Assembly (NCBI RefSeq): GCF_005221385.1
Contig: NZ_CP039904.1
Coordinates: 62,001-126,000, forward strand
From: Agrobacterium tumefaciens
GTDB taxonomy: Bacteria; Pseudomonadota; Alphaproteobacteria; Rhizobiales; Rhizobiaceae
Length of the DNA: 64,000 nt
Direction of reading: 5' to 3'
The translations under genes and the position numbers were made by a program. Below the pieces are notes generated by a model, which was given only the letters and a program-made list of their open reading frames with translations, made no database searches and was not told where the DNA came from. This document shows, piece after piece, positions 16,332 through 24,928 of this stretch (positions are counted from its first letter, which is position 1; the number at the start of each line of letters is the position of its first letter).

Positions 16332-17675
16332 ATGAAATCTTCCGCTCTGACCTCTTTCGTGGCCGGCGTCGCCATTGCTGCCGCCTTCGGCGCCACGGCC
16401 GCCCATGCAGAAAAGACCAAGTTCGAATTCTGGTACGGCCTTTCCGGCGATCTTGGCGATCGCGTTCAGGAAACCTGCAAGAAGTTCAACGATTCGCAGG
16501 CTGAATTCGAAATCGTCTGCACCTCGCAGAACGATTACGACGCCACGCTGCAGAACACCATTGCCGCTTACCGCGCCAAGAAGCAGCCCGCCATCACCCA
16601 GATCTATGACGCCGGCACGCTGGACATGATGCTGTCCAAGGCTTTCGTTCCCGCCAAGAAGCTGATGGCCGACAACGGCTACAAGATCGACTGGGACAAT
16701 TATTTCCCCGGCATCGCCAACTATTATGCCACCGCTGCGGGCGAGCTGAATTCTTTCCCCTATAACTCCTCGACCGCGATGTTCTATTACAACATCGACG
16801 CTTTCGAAAAAGCCGGCATCACCTTCAAGCCCGACACATGGGAACAGGTTCAGGAAGCCGCCACGAAGCTCAAGGCTGCCGGCTTTGAATGCCCACTGGC
16901 CTTCAACTTCGACACCTGGATGCTGATGGAGCAGTTCTCCGCCATCCACAACCAGCCGATCGCCACCAAGGGCAACGGTTATCAGGGCCTCGACGCTGAA
17001 CTGACGATCAACAAGACGAAGTTCGTCGATCACGTCAAGTTCTTCAAGAAGATGCAGGACGAGAAGCTGTTCGTCGTCAAGACCAAGCAGCTCGGCATGG
17101 ACATCCTGCCCGCCTTCACCTCGCAGACCTGCCAGATGTTCATGACCTCGATCGCCAATCACGGCACCGTTGCCAAGACCATGCCGGAAGGCGTGAAGTG
17201 GGACGTTGCCATGCTGCCGGTCTGGAAAGGCACCGAGCGCCACAATTCACTGGTTGGCGGCGCGTCGCTGTGGGTCATGGCCGGTCGTCCGGACGCCGAA
17301 TACAAGGGTGCAGCCGCATTCCTGAACTTCATCGCCCAGCCGGAGATGGTTCAGTGGTGGTCGACGGTCACCGGTTACATCCCGGTCACCAAGACCGGCT
17401 TCGACGCCATGAAGGCCAACGGCTTCTATGACAAGGCCCCCTATAAGGGCCGTGAAAAGGCAATCGAAAGCCTGACCTTCACGCCGCCTTCGGAATATAC
17501 CCGCGGTATCCGCCTTGGCGGTTTCACGCAGATCCGCAAGGAAGTCGCCACCTCGCTCGAAGCCATCTTCATGCAGAATGCCGACGTCCAGGCTGAACTC
17601 GACAAGGCTGTCGAGCGCTCCAACGCTGGCCTGCGCCGCTTCGAAAAGACCTATGCCGGCGCCAAGCTGAACTAA
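16332..17675 (+). CDS. ugpB: sn-glycerol-3-phosphate ABC importer, binding protein
   Basis: This 447-residue periplasmic solute-binding protein collects glycerol-3-phosphate and glycerophosphodiesters for UgpAEC. The signal peptide MKSSALTSFVAGVAIAAAFG... ends at AHA. It follows UgpB closely along its length: FWYGLSGDLGD, PAITQIYDAGTLDMMLSKA, PYNSSTAMFYYN, VGGASLWVMAG, TGYIPVTKTGFD and RGIRLGGFTQIRKEV. The start at 16332 is set by the signal peptide; the upstream ATGs at 16284 and 16287 add a non-signal leader. It is first gene of ugpBAEC. A hairpin between it and ugpA would leave more message for the binding protein. Confidence 0.95.
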   Translation: MKSSALTSFVAGVAIAAAFGATAAHAEKTKFEFWYGLSGDLGDRVQETCKKFNDSQAEFEIVCTSQNDYDATLQNTIAAYRAKKQPAITQIYDAGTLDMMLSKAFVPAKKLMADNGYKIDWDNYFPGIANYYATAAGELNSFPYNSSTAMFYYNIDAFEKAGITFKPDTWEQVQEAATKLKAAGFECPLAFNFDTWMLMEQFSAIHNQPIATKGNGYQGLDAELTINKTKFVDHVKFFKKMQDEKLFVVKTKQLGMDILPAFTSQTCQMFMTSIANHGTVAKTMPEGVKWDVAMLPVWKGTERHNSLVGGASLWVMAGRPDAEYKGAAAFLNFIAQPEMVQWWSTVTGYIPVTKTGFDAMKANGFYDKAPYKGREKAIESLTFTPPSEYTRGIRLGGFTQIRKEVATSLEAIFMQNADVQAELDKAVERSNAGLRRFEKTYAGAKLN

Positions 17676-17695
17676 GTTTCCTAAAATTTTCCAAT

Positions 17696-17732
17696 GGCTT
17701 GCCCGAATCGCTTCACGCTTTACGGGCAAGCC
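17696..17732 (+). promoter_or_regulatory. Stem-loop between ugpB and ugpA
   Basis: GGCTTGCCCG and CGGGCAAGCC form a perfect 10-bp stem with a 17-base loop, 20 bases after the ugpB stop and 31 before the ugpA start. There is no T-tract after it. Such hairpins commonly protect the upstream mRNA or partly end transcription, giving excess binding protein. Confidence 0.6.
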
Positions 17733-17762
17733 CGCCCATTTCTCCAGTATTGCCGGTTTTTT

Positions 17763-18653
17763 ATGGAAAAGCGCGCCGTCTTCAAAAGCACGTGGTTGCC
17801 CGTGCTGTTCGCCCTGCCGCAGCTTCTGCTGATCTTCCTGTTCTTCTATTGGCCCGTGGCAGCGGTCATCAACTGGGCCTTCACGCTGGAGCCGCCCTTC
17901 GGCGGCGCTGCGGAATTTGTCGGCCTTGCCAATTTCGAGGAGACCTTCCTCGATCCACTCTATTGGCAATCCGTGCTCGTCAGCATGGTTTTCGCCATTG
18001 CCGGCCCCTTCTTCACCATCCTCATCGGCCTCGTTCTGGCGCTGTGCGTCGATCGCGCCCTGCCCGGCTCCGGTTTCTTCCGGGTGCTTTATATCCTGCC
18101 TTATGCCATCGCGGGTCCTGCCGCCGGCATGGCCTTCCGCTTCATCCTGTCACCGGAGCGTGGTCTCGCCGCCTCCCTCAACGCCTGGTGGCCGGACATC
18201 TGGAACCCGGCCAAATATGGCGAACACGCGTTGATCCTTGTCATCGTCATCTTCATCTGGAAATGGGCGGGTTACACCTTCATCTTCCTGTTCGCAGGGC
18301 TGCAATCCGTGCCGCGCTCGCTGACGGAAGCCGCCGCCATGGACGGTTCCGGCCCCATTCGCCGCGCCATAGACATCCAGGTGCCGCTGCTCGCACCCAC
18401 CCTGTTCTTTCTGACCGTCATCATGATGACCGAGGGTTTCGTCGGCGCCGACACGTTCGGCATCGTCGCCACCACCACCGAAGGCGGCCCCAACCGCGCC
18501 ACGGAGGTGATGGTCTACCGCATCGTCAGCGAAGCCTTCGAGGGGCTGAATTATTCCGGCGCCTCGGCGCAGAGCCTCGTCCTCATCGGCCTCATCATGG
18601 TTTTCACCTTCATCCAGTTCCGCTTCGTCGAGCGGCAGGTCCATTACAAGTGA
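17763..18653 (+). CDS. ugpA: Glycerol-3-phosphate ABC importer, permease UgpA
   Basis: This 296-residue inner-membrane permease has six membrane segments. The EAA loop that docks onto UgpC is seen as SLTEAAAMDGSGPIRRAIDIQVPLL near residues 195-215. Sequence such as ILPYAIAGPAAGMAFRFIL and EGGPNRATEVMVYRI is typical of UgpA. Start: ATG at 17763 (MEKRAVFKS), giving the usual family length; the frame is open back to 17694. It is followed seven bases later by ugpE. Confidence 0.93.
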   Translation: MEKRAVFKSTWLPVLFALPQLLLIFLFFYWPVAAVINWAFTLEPPFGGAAEFVGLANFEETFLDPLYWQSVLVSMVFAIAGPFFTILIGLVLALCVDRALPGSGFFRVLYILPYAIAGPAAGMAFRFILSPERGLAASLNAWWPDIWNPAKYGEHALILVIVIFIWKWAGYTFIFLFAGLQSVPRSLTEAAAMDGSGPIRRAIDIQVPLLAPTLFFLTVIMMTEGFVGADTFGIVATTTEGGPNRATEVMVYRIVSEAFEGLNYSGASAQSLVLIGLIMVFTFIQFRFVERQVHYK

Positions 18654-18660
18654 GGCGGCG

Positions 18661-19545
18661 ATGATCCAGCGCACCCCCTATGCCGACGCCCTGACCTATA
18701 TCCTGATGGTTGCCGGCTTTCTTCTGCTCATCGGCCCCTTCGTCGTCATCATCGCCGGAGCGAGCCAGACGATAACCCAGGTCAACAGCGTACCGTTTCA
18801 TTTCATGCCGCAGGGCGAGTTTCTCGCCAATGCCGAGACAGCCTGGAAACGCGCCAATCTCGGCAATGCGCTGTGGAACAGCATGATCATGGCGACGCTC
18901 GTCACGATCGGCAAGGTAGCGCTTTCGGCGTTTACCGCCTTCGCCATTGTCTTCTTCCGCTCGCCGCTCAAACATCTGTTCTTCTGGACGGTGTTCATCA
19001 CCCTGATGCTGCCGCTCGAAGTGCGTGTCGTTCCCACCTATTCGGTGGCCGCCGATCTTTTCCAGCCGTTCCGTTCCATTCTCGGCCTGTTCGGCATCGA
19101 GGTGACGGTGGAGTGGAACCTTCTCAACTCCTATGCGGGCCTCACCCTGCCGCTGGTCGCCACCGCCACCGGCACCTTCCTCTACCGGCAGTTCTTCATG
19201 ACCATCCCGGACGAGCTGGCGGAGGCAGCGCGTATGGATGGTTCGGGCGCGATACGCTTCTTCGTGGAGATGCTCCTGCCGCTGTCTCGCACCAACATGG
19301 CGGCGCTCACCACCATCATGTTCGTTTATGCCTGGAACCAGTATCTCTGGCCGCTGCTGATGGTCACCGACCCTTCCTACAAGACGGTGATGATGTCGCT
19401 GCGTGCGCTTTTGCCCGCCGAAGACGGTACGCCGGACTGGAACGTCACGCTCGCCGGCTCGCTCATCATCATCACACCGCCGCTTCTCGTCGTGGCCTTC
19501 CTGCAACGCTGGTTCGTCCGCGGTCTCGTTTCGTCCGACAAGTGA
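18661..19545 (+). CDS. ugpE: Glycerol-3-phosphate ABC importer, permease UgpE
   Basis: This 294-residue inner-membrane partner of UgpA belongs to the MalG-type permease family. Six hydrophobic segments are present. The EAA loop reads [17 protein letters not shown] near residues 190-205, followed by [16 protein letters not shown]. The start lies seven bases after ugpA with GAGGCGG upstream. It forms the translocation pore with UgpA. Confidence 0.94.
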   Translation: MIQRTPYADALTYILMVAGFLLLIGPFVVIIAGASQTITQVNSVPFHFMPQGEFLANAETAWKRANLGNALWNSMIMATLVTIGKVALSAFTAFAIVFFRSPLKHLFFWTVFITLMLPLEVRVVPTYSVAADLFQPFRSILGLFGIEVTVEWNLLNSYAGLTLPLVATATGTFLYRQFFMTIPDELAEAARMDGSGAIRFFVEMLLPLSRTNMAALTTIMFVYAWNQYLWPLLMVTDPSYKTVMMSLRALLPAEDGTPDWNVTLAGSLIIITPPLLVVAFLQRWFVRGLVSSDK

Positions 19546-19579
19546 CGGCGCGCGGCTTTCAACAACAAGGTTTCCCATC

Positions 19580-20704
19580 ATGGCTCAGATCGATATCCGC
19601 CAGGTCCGCAAATCCTACGGCAAGACACCCACCCTGCATGGCGTGGATCTCTCTTTCGAATCCGGCGAATTCGTCGTTATCCTCGGCCCCTCGGGCTGCG
19701 GCAAATCCACGCTTCTGCGCATGATCGCCGGGCTGGAAGACATTACATCAGGTGAAATCGCCATTGGCGGGCGCGTCGTCAACAAGCTCGAGCCGCGCGA
19801 GCGCGGCTGCGCCATGGTGTTCCAGAACTACGCGCTTTATCCGCATATGTCGGTTGCCGGCAATATCGGCTATGCGCTGAAAGTCGCCGGTGTCGCCAAG
19901 GCCGAGCGCCTGCGCCGCATCGAAGAAACCGCAAAGATCGTCGGCCTTACCGATTTTCTGGAGCGTAAGCCGGCCGCCCTTTCCGGTGGCCAGCGCCAGC
20001 GCGTCGCCATGGCCCGCGCGATCATCCGCGAACCGCAGGTCTTCCTGTTCGACGAGCCGCTCTCCAACCTCGACGCCAAGCTGCGCGTTACCATGCGCGC
20101 CGAAATCCGCAAGCTGCACCAGCGCCTGTCCGCGACCTCGGTTTTCGTCACCCATGACCAGGTGGAGGCGATGACGCTGGCCGACCGGCTGGTGGTGATG
20201 AACAAGGGCAATGTCGAACAGGTCGGCCATCCGCTCGATATCTATCATCGCCCCGCCACCACCTTCGTCGCGTCCTTCATCGGTTCCCCGGCGATGAACC
20301 TGTTCACCACAAGGGTCGAAGTCGAATCGCCTGCGGTGATGCTGGGCGGCGCGGCCGTCAAACTCTTCCCTGAAACCGGTCTCGAACTGCGCGGCCGCGA
20401 CGTGACGGTGGGCATTCGCCCGGAACAGTGCCTTGTCAGCACGGAAGAAGGCCCAGGCGTACCGGCAATCGTCGATTTCGTCGAAGAGCTCGGCTCCGGC
20501 CGCATCGTGCATGCCGAGATCGCCGGCGAAACCTTCTCCGCCGCAATCGGCGAAGACCTTTCGGTCAAACCCGGCCAGCGCATCCACCTCACCATGCCGC
20601 CTGCGCACCTGCATTTCTTCGACCCTGCCACCGGCAAGCGGATCGAAACGGAAGGGGCAACCGAGACCAATAATCTTGGCAAGGAGGCATTGCTGGCAGT
20701 CTAG
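19580..20704 (+). CDS. ugpC: Glycerol-3-phosphate ABC importer, ATPase UgpC
   Basis: This 374-residue ATPase energises UgpAE. Walker A is [16 protein letters not shown], the signature motif is [14 protein letters not shown], Walker B is [16 protein letters not shown] and the switch His is in [16 protein letters not shown]. The C-terminal 130 residues form the OB-fold regulatory domain of the MalK class ([10 protein letters not shown]). Start: ATG at 19580 ([15 protein letters not shown]); the frame extends upstream into ugpE without a plausible start. It ends 18 bases from the convergent end of the arabinose-type ABC operon. Confidence 0.94.
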   Translation: MAQIDIRQVRKSYGKTPTLHGVDLSFESGEFVVILGPSGCGKSTLLRMIAGLEDITSGEIAIGGRVVNKLEPRERGCAMVFQNYALYPHMSVAGNIGYALKVAGVAKAERLRRIEETAKIVGLTDFLERKPAALSGGQRQRVAMARAIIREPQVFLFDEPLSNLDAKLRVTMRAEIRKLHQRLSATSVFVTHDQVEAMTLADRLVVMNKGNVEQVGHPLDIYHRPATTFVASFIGSPAMNLFTTRVEVESPAVMLGGAAVKLFPETGLELRGRDVTVGIRPEQCLVSTEEGPGVPAIVDFVEELGSGRIVHAEIAGETFSAAIGEDLSVKPGQRIHLTMPPAHLHFFDPATGKRIETEGATETNNLGKEALLAV

Positions 20705-20722
20705 AAGACAAGGCCTTTCGGC

Positions 20723-21550
20723 TTAGCCCTTCACGCCTGACGAAATCATGATGGCCTCCGTCACGCGGCGCTGGAAGATGACGTAAGCGATGATGACCGG
20801 CAGTGCAGCCAGCATCGCAACGGCCATCAGGCGCGCATAGGCGACACCGAAGGCATCATTGACCTGGGTAATGCCGACGGGGATCGTCATCATGTTTTCC
20901 GAGGTGACGACGAGGAAAGGCCAGAAGAAGGCATTCCACACGGAAATGAAGGTCACGATCGCCATGGCGGTCGTGATCCCCCAGTTGAGCGGCAGATAGA
21001 CCCGGAACAGGATCGTGTATTCGCCGCCGCCATCCAGCACCACCGCCTCGCGCATCTCCTTCGGCACGCTGTCGAAGAACTGCTTGTAGACGATGATGAC
21101 GATGGGGGTGATGAGCTGCGGCAGGATGATGCCCGCCCAGGTGTTGATGAGGTTGAGGTTCTTCATCAGGATGAACTGCGTGACGACAAGCGTCTGCGCC
21201 GGCACCATGAAACTTGCCAGCACGATGCCATAGAGCAGCCGCCGTCCCGGAAAGCGTATCTGCGACAGCGCATAGGCGCACAGCATCGAAATGAACAGGA
21301 CGGAGACCGTGACGATGACGGCGGTGCCGATGGAATTGACATACCAGGTCAGCAGCCGCGTGTTGAAGATCGCATTCACATAGGCGCCCAGCTGGAACTC
21401 GTCCGGCAGCAGCGATGTGTTGCCGGCAACATTTTCATCGGAGCGAAGCGACGTGACGAAACTCCAGTAGAGCGGAAAAATCCACACCAGCGCCGCCGAA
21501 AAGGTCAAAAGGGTCAGAACGATGTTCTCTAGTTTTCTGGTCGGGCTCAT
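20723..21550 (-). CDS. Sugar ABC importer permease (MalG type)
   Basis: This 275-residue permease has six membrane segments and the EAA motif KEMREAVVLDGGGEYTILFRVYLPL. It is the last gene of the GH51 operon and overlaps the partner permease by four bases (ATGA). Start: ATG at 21550 with GGAGGAACTC upstream; the frame open to 21796 lies inside the partner gene. It probably carries arabinose-containing oligosaccharides, judging by the linked arabinofuranosidase. Confidence 0.9.
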   Translation of the reverse strand: MSPTRKLENIVLTLLTFSAALVWIFPLYWSFVTSLRSDENVAGNTSLLPDEFQLGAYVNAIFNTRLLTWYVNSIGTAVIVTVSVLFISMLCAYALSQIRFPGRRLLYGIVLASFMVPAQTLVVTQFILMKNLNLINTWAGIILPQLITPIVIIVYKQFFDSVPKEMREAVVLDGGGEYTILFRVYLPLNWGITTAMAIVTFISVWNAFFWPFLVVTSENMMTIPVGITQVNDAFGVAYARLMAVAMLAALPVIIAYVIFQRRVTEAIMISSGVKG

Positions 21551-22431
21551 GAGTTCCTCCGGATGCGCAGCAGCTGGAACTGGAGAACGGAAACGATGAC
21601 GATCAACAGGAAAAGCACGGTCGCAACGGCCGAGGCGTAACCGCCATTGTTCATCTGGAAGGCCTCGCGATAGACCTTGAGGAGGAGCACGAAGCTGGAA
21701 TTGAAAGGGCCGCCGCCGCTCAGAAGGTAGATCTGGTCGAATATCTTCAGTTGCAGGATCAGTTGCAGCGTCAGGACAAGTGCCGTCACGGGCCACAGGA
21801 GCGGCCAGGTGACGCGGCGGAAGCGTTGCCAGGTCGTCGCGCCATCCAGCGCCGCCGCTTCATAAAGCTCGGTCGGAATATTGCGCAGGCCGGCAATGAA
21901 CAGCAGCACGTTAAAACCGTTCGTCCACCAGATGGTGACGACAGCGACCATCGGCATCACCCAATATGGGTTCTTGAAGACTGCGACGGGCTTGCCCGCC
22001 AGCAGCGAAATGACCGGCTGGAGAACACCGAACTGCAGATCGAGCATCCATGCCCAGATTTCCGTCACCACCGAGACCGGCAGCACGTAAGGCAGGAAAA
22101 ACAGGCTCATGGCGATTGTCTGCCCGATGCCCGACAGCCGGCTGACGGCGAGTGAAATCATCAGCGCGATGATGGTGGTCGGCACCACGGTCAAGAGGAC
22201 GAAATAACCGTTGTTCTTGAGCGAGGTGACAAACAGCCGGTCGCCCAGCAGTTTCGCGTAGTTCTCAAACCCAACCCAGTTTCCCTCACCGATCAGCGGC
22301 GCATCGGTAAAGCTGATGCGCACCATCTCGATCAGCGGATAAAGGAAGAAGGTGGCGAAGACGACGATGAATGGCGTCACCATCGACAGCGCGATCAGCG
22401 ACTTCTTCCGCCGGTTTTCAATCATTGCCAT
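21547..22431 (-). CDS. Sugar ABC importer permease (MalF type)
   Basis: This 294-residue inner-membrane permease carries the EAA loop LYEAAALDGATTWQRFRRVTWPLLWP near residues 190-215. The motif LSGGGPFNSSFVLLLKVYREAF is usual in carbohydrate-uptake family 1 importers. GGAGGCATTCC precedes the ATG at 22431. The gene is separated from the binding-protein gene by a stem-loop, and its 3' end overlaps the next permease. Confidence 0.9.
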   Translation of the reverse strand: MAMIENRRKKSLIALSMVTPFIVVFATFFLYPLIEMVRISFTDAPLIGEGNWVGFENYAKLLGDRLFVTSLKNNGYFVLLTVVPTTIIALMISLAVSRLSGIGQTIAMSLFFLPYVLPVSVVTEIWAWMLDLQFGVLQPVISLLAGKPVAVFKNPYWVMPMVAVVTIWWTNGFNVLLFIAGLRNIPTELYEAAALDGATTWQRFRRVTWPLLWPVTALVLTLQLILQLKIFDQIYLLSGGGPFNSSFVLLLKVYREAFQMNNGGYASAVATVLFLLIVIVSVLQFQLLRIRRNS

Positions 22432-22464
22432 GGAATGCCTCCGGGCCTCTGCGCATTGCGCGAT

Positions 22465-22491
22465 GCCCTCCAGCCATTGGGGCCGGAGGGC
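22465..22491 (-). promoter_or_regulatory. Stem-loop between binding-protein and permease genes
   Basis: GCCCTCC-a-GCC pairs with GGC-c-GGAGGGC around a short loop, just after the binding-protein stop at 22501. It corresponds in position to the ugpB/ugpA hairpin and probably serves the same purpose, keeping the binding-protein message more abundant. Confidence 0.55.
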
Positions 22492-22500
22492 AGGCGTGGA

Positions 22501-23775
22501 TTATTTGAGTTTGCCCTGAAGTTCGGACTGGATCTGCTCGACGGCTTCCGCGCTGCCGACAAAACCCTGAATGGCCGGCGCGATGACGTTGAGTGCCGCG
22601 TCATAGGCCGGAGAGGCAACCCCGGTAATTGTGGTCTTGGGGTCAAACACCGCCGCCTCCGCCAGCGTGGCATAGGTGGCGTTCGGCTGCATGGCCTTAT
22701 ATTCGGCACTTTCGGTGATCGATTTATAGGCTGGAATATGCCCGGCATCGGCCCAGCTGATGGCGTGTTTTTCCATCCAGCCGATCACCGTCATGACTGC
22801 GGCACGTTTTTCGCCGGAAACCGTCTTGTCGCCTTCATTCGGGATGGCGAAAGCATGGGAATCCGCCCAGGTGGCGCGTTTGCCCATCAAAGGCGGCACT
22901 TCCACCGCACTCCATTTGAACCCGAGCTTGCCGTTCTTTTCCAGATCCTTGTAGGTCGGTACTTCCCAGACGCCATTCAGCTGGAAGGCGGATTTGCCGG
23001 CGGAAAACAGCGCCACCGAGGCCTCATATTCCGCCTGTTCCGGCGCCCAGCCGTTTTCCCGCCATCTGGACATTGTGTCGATGGCTTTTGCGGCCTTTTC
23101 GGCATTGTCGCCGGCCAGAACCTCCTTACCGGTGACGAGTTCGCCACCCTGCTGCGACAGCAGCGTGTAGAACACCCGCCACACTCCGCCTTCACCGCCC
23201 GACTGATAGGTGATCGGCGTCTCAACGCCATTTTCCTTCGCCCAGGCAAGCGCCTTTTCGAAATCCTCGATCGTCTTTATGCCGGTCAGCTTGCCTTCGG
23301 CATCGAGATAGGGAGAGCCCTTCAAAAGATCGGCGTTGTAATAAAGGACAAGGGCGTGAATATCGAACGGCACGGCGTAAAGCTTGCCGTCCTGCGTGGC
23401 CGCCTCCACCGGCGCGCTGAAGAAATCTTCCGTCTTCAGCCCGGCATCCTCAAGATCCTTTGCGGTGATTTCGCTCAGCACCCTTTCTTCAAGGCCAAGC
23501 GGCCCGCGCGACAGGTGATAGGTCATGATATCCGGCCCTGAACCGACCGCAGAGGCCGTTCTGACCTTGGTGTAAAAGGGAACGCCCCATTCCAACGTCG
23601 TGCCCTTGATCTGGATATCGGGATGTTCCTTGTTGAAGGCCTCGATCAGCGCTTTCATGCGCACGCCGTCACCACCGGCCAGAAAGTCCCACCAGATGAT
23701 ATCCTGCCTGGCAAGCGCCGGCATGGCGGTCAAACCCAGAACCGTGCCGATAAGCAATGTCTTGATCAATCGCAT
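22501..23775 (-). CDS. Sugar ABC importer, solute-binding protein
   Basis: This 424-residue exported protein has the signal peptide MRLIKTLLIGTVLGLTAMPALA. It is a family 1 extracellular sugar-binding protein: IIWWDFLAGGDGVRMKALIEAF, then KLYAVPFDIHALVLYYN, then LFSAGKSAFQLNGVWEVP. GGGAGGAATAACG precedes the ATG at 23775; a longer frame begins at 23802. It lies between the ATPase and permease genes of the GH51 operon, so its ligand is probably an arabinose-containing oligosaccharide. That is inference from context. Confidence 0.9.
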   Translation of the reverse strand: MRLIKTLLIGTVLGLTAMPALARQDIIWWDFLAGGDGVRMKALIEAFNKEHPDIQIKGTTLEWGVPFYTKVRTASAVGSGPDIMTYHLSRGPLGLEERVLSEITAKDLEDAGLKTEDFFSAPVEAATQDGKLYAVPFDIHALVLYYNADLLKGSPYLDAEGKLTGIKTIEDFEKALAWAKENGVETPITYQSGGEGGVWRVFYTLLSQQGGELVTGKEVLAGDNAEKAAKAIDTMSRWRENGWAPEQAEYEASVALFSAGKSAFQLNGVWEVPTYKDLEKNGKLGFKWSAVEVPPLMGKRATWADSHAFAIPNEGDKTVSGEKRAAVMTVIGWMEKHAISWADAGHIPAYKSITESAEYKAMQPNATYATLAEAAVFDPKTTITGVASPAYDAALNVIAPAIQGFVGSAEAVEQIQSELQGKLK

Positions 23776-23847
23776 CGTTATTCCTCCCGTTTCTTGAAAC
23801 ACCCCGTCAGGGGATGGTTTGCTGCATCGAAAGGCGCCTCCTCGCGC

Positions 23848-24921
23848 CTATCGCAACCTTTTGCCGTCGCTGTCGAAAACCAGGATCCTGTCGGGCGAGG
23901 CGCTGAGCGAAACGGACCGGCCATCCAGCTGCTCCCGGGAGCCCTGCCGCTGCACGATAAGCTCCTTTCCCGCCCTGGTGCGGGTGTAGAGGTAAGACAG
24001 ATCGCCAAGCTCCTCAGCCACCTCGACGATGACAGGTAAGACGCCTCCATCCGTGATCGCCAGATGTTCCGGCCTGATGCCAATCTCGAGCCGCTGGCCG
24101 GGCGACACCGGTTGCGACAACCGCGCTTCGAGAGGCCGTTCGCCGCCTTCAAGGGCAAGGGTCACGCGGCCATCACGCTGCTCCACCACATCGGCCTGCA
24201 GGAAATTCATCGCCGGCGATCCGATAAAGCCCGCCACGAAACGATTGTCGGGATCGTCATACAGCGTCAGAGGCGCCCCCGCCTGCTGCACGATGCCGCC
24301 CTTCAGGACGAAAATCCTGTCGGCAAGTGTCATCGCCTCCACCTGATCATGCGTGACATAGATCATGGTCGCGCCGAGCTTGCGGTGCAGCCGGGTCAGT
24401 TCCAGCCGCATCTGCACACGCAACTCGGCGTCCAGATTGGACAGGGGTTCATCGAACAGAAAAACCTTCGGCTGCCGCACGATGGCGCGGCCGATGGCCA
24501 CACGCTGCCTCTGGCCACCCGAAAGTTGCGAAGGCCTTTTGTGCAGATGCTCGTCAAGCTGCAGGATGCGGGAGGCCTCGCCCACCCTCTCATTCACCTC
24601 CGCCTTCGGCCGGCGGGCAAGCCGAAGGCTGAAAGCCATGTTCTCGAACACCGTCAGATGCGGATAGAGCGCATAATTCTGGAAGACCATCGCAACGCCG
24701 CGATCGGCCGGTTCGACCGCGGTAACATCGCGGTCGTCAATGGCGATGCGGCCGCCACTGGTTTCCTCAAGCCCGGCGATCATGCGCAACAGGGTGGATT
24801 TTCCGCAACCGGAAGGCCCCACGAACACCGCGAAGCTGCCGGTCGGGATTTCCATCGAGACGTCCCGGATCGCTGCGAACGATCCGAAGGACTTGGCGAT
24901 ATTGTTGAGACGGACACCCAT
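23848..24921 (-). CDS. Sugar ABC importer, MalK-type ATPase
   Basis: This 357-residue protein has Walker [17 protein letters not shown], signature [14 protein letters not shown], Walker [17 protein letters not shown] and switch [14 protein letters not shown], followed by a C-terminal regulatory OB domain (LEIGIRPEHLAI). It is encoded seven bases after the GH51 enzyme, so the two are co-translated or at least co-transcribed. The ATG at 24921 fits the GAGGCG site better than the GTG three bases earlier. Confidence 0.92.
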   Translation of the reverse strand: MGVRLNNIAKSFGSFAAIRDVSMEIPTGSFAVFVGPSGCGKSTLLRMIAGLEETSGGRIAIDDRDVTAVEPADRGVAMVFQNYALYPHLTVFENMAFSLRLARRPKAEVNERVGEASRILQLDEHLHKRPSQLSGGQRQRVAIGRAIVRQPKVFLFDEPLSNLDAELRVQMRLELTRLHRKLGATMIYVTHDQVEAMTLADRIFVLKGGIVQQAGAPLTLYDDPDNRFVAGFIGSPAMNFLQADVVEQRDGRVTLALEGGERPLEARLSQPVSPGQRLEIGIRPEHLAITDGGVLPVIVEVAEELGDLSYLYTRTRAGKELIVQRQGSREQLDGRSVSLSASPDRILVFDSDGKRLR

Positions 24922-24928
24922 CACCGCC

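Noticed and set aside
22435..23541. A long plus-strand frame opposite a binding-protein gene
   Set aside because: The minus-strand gene has a signal peptide, ribosome-binding site and family motifs.
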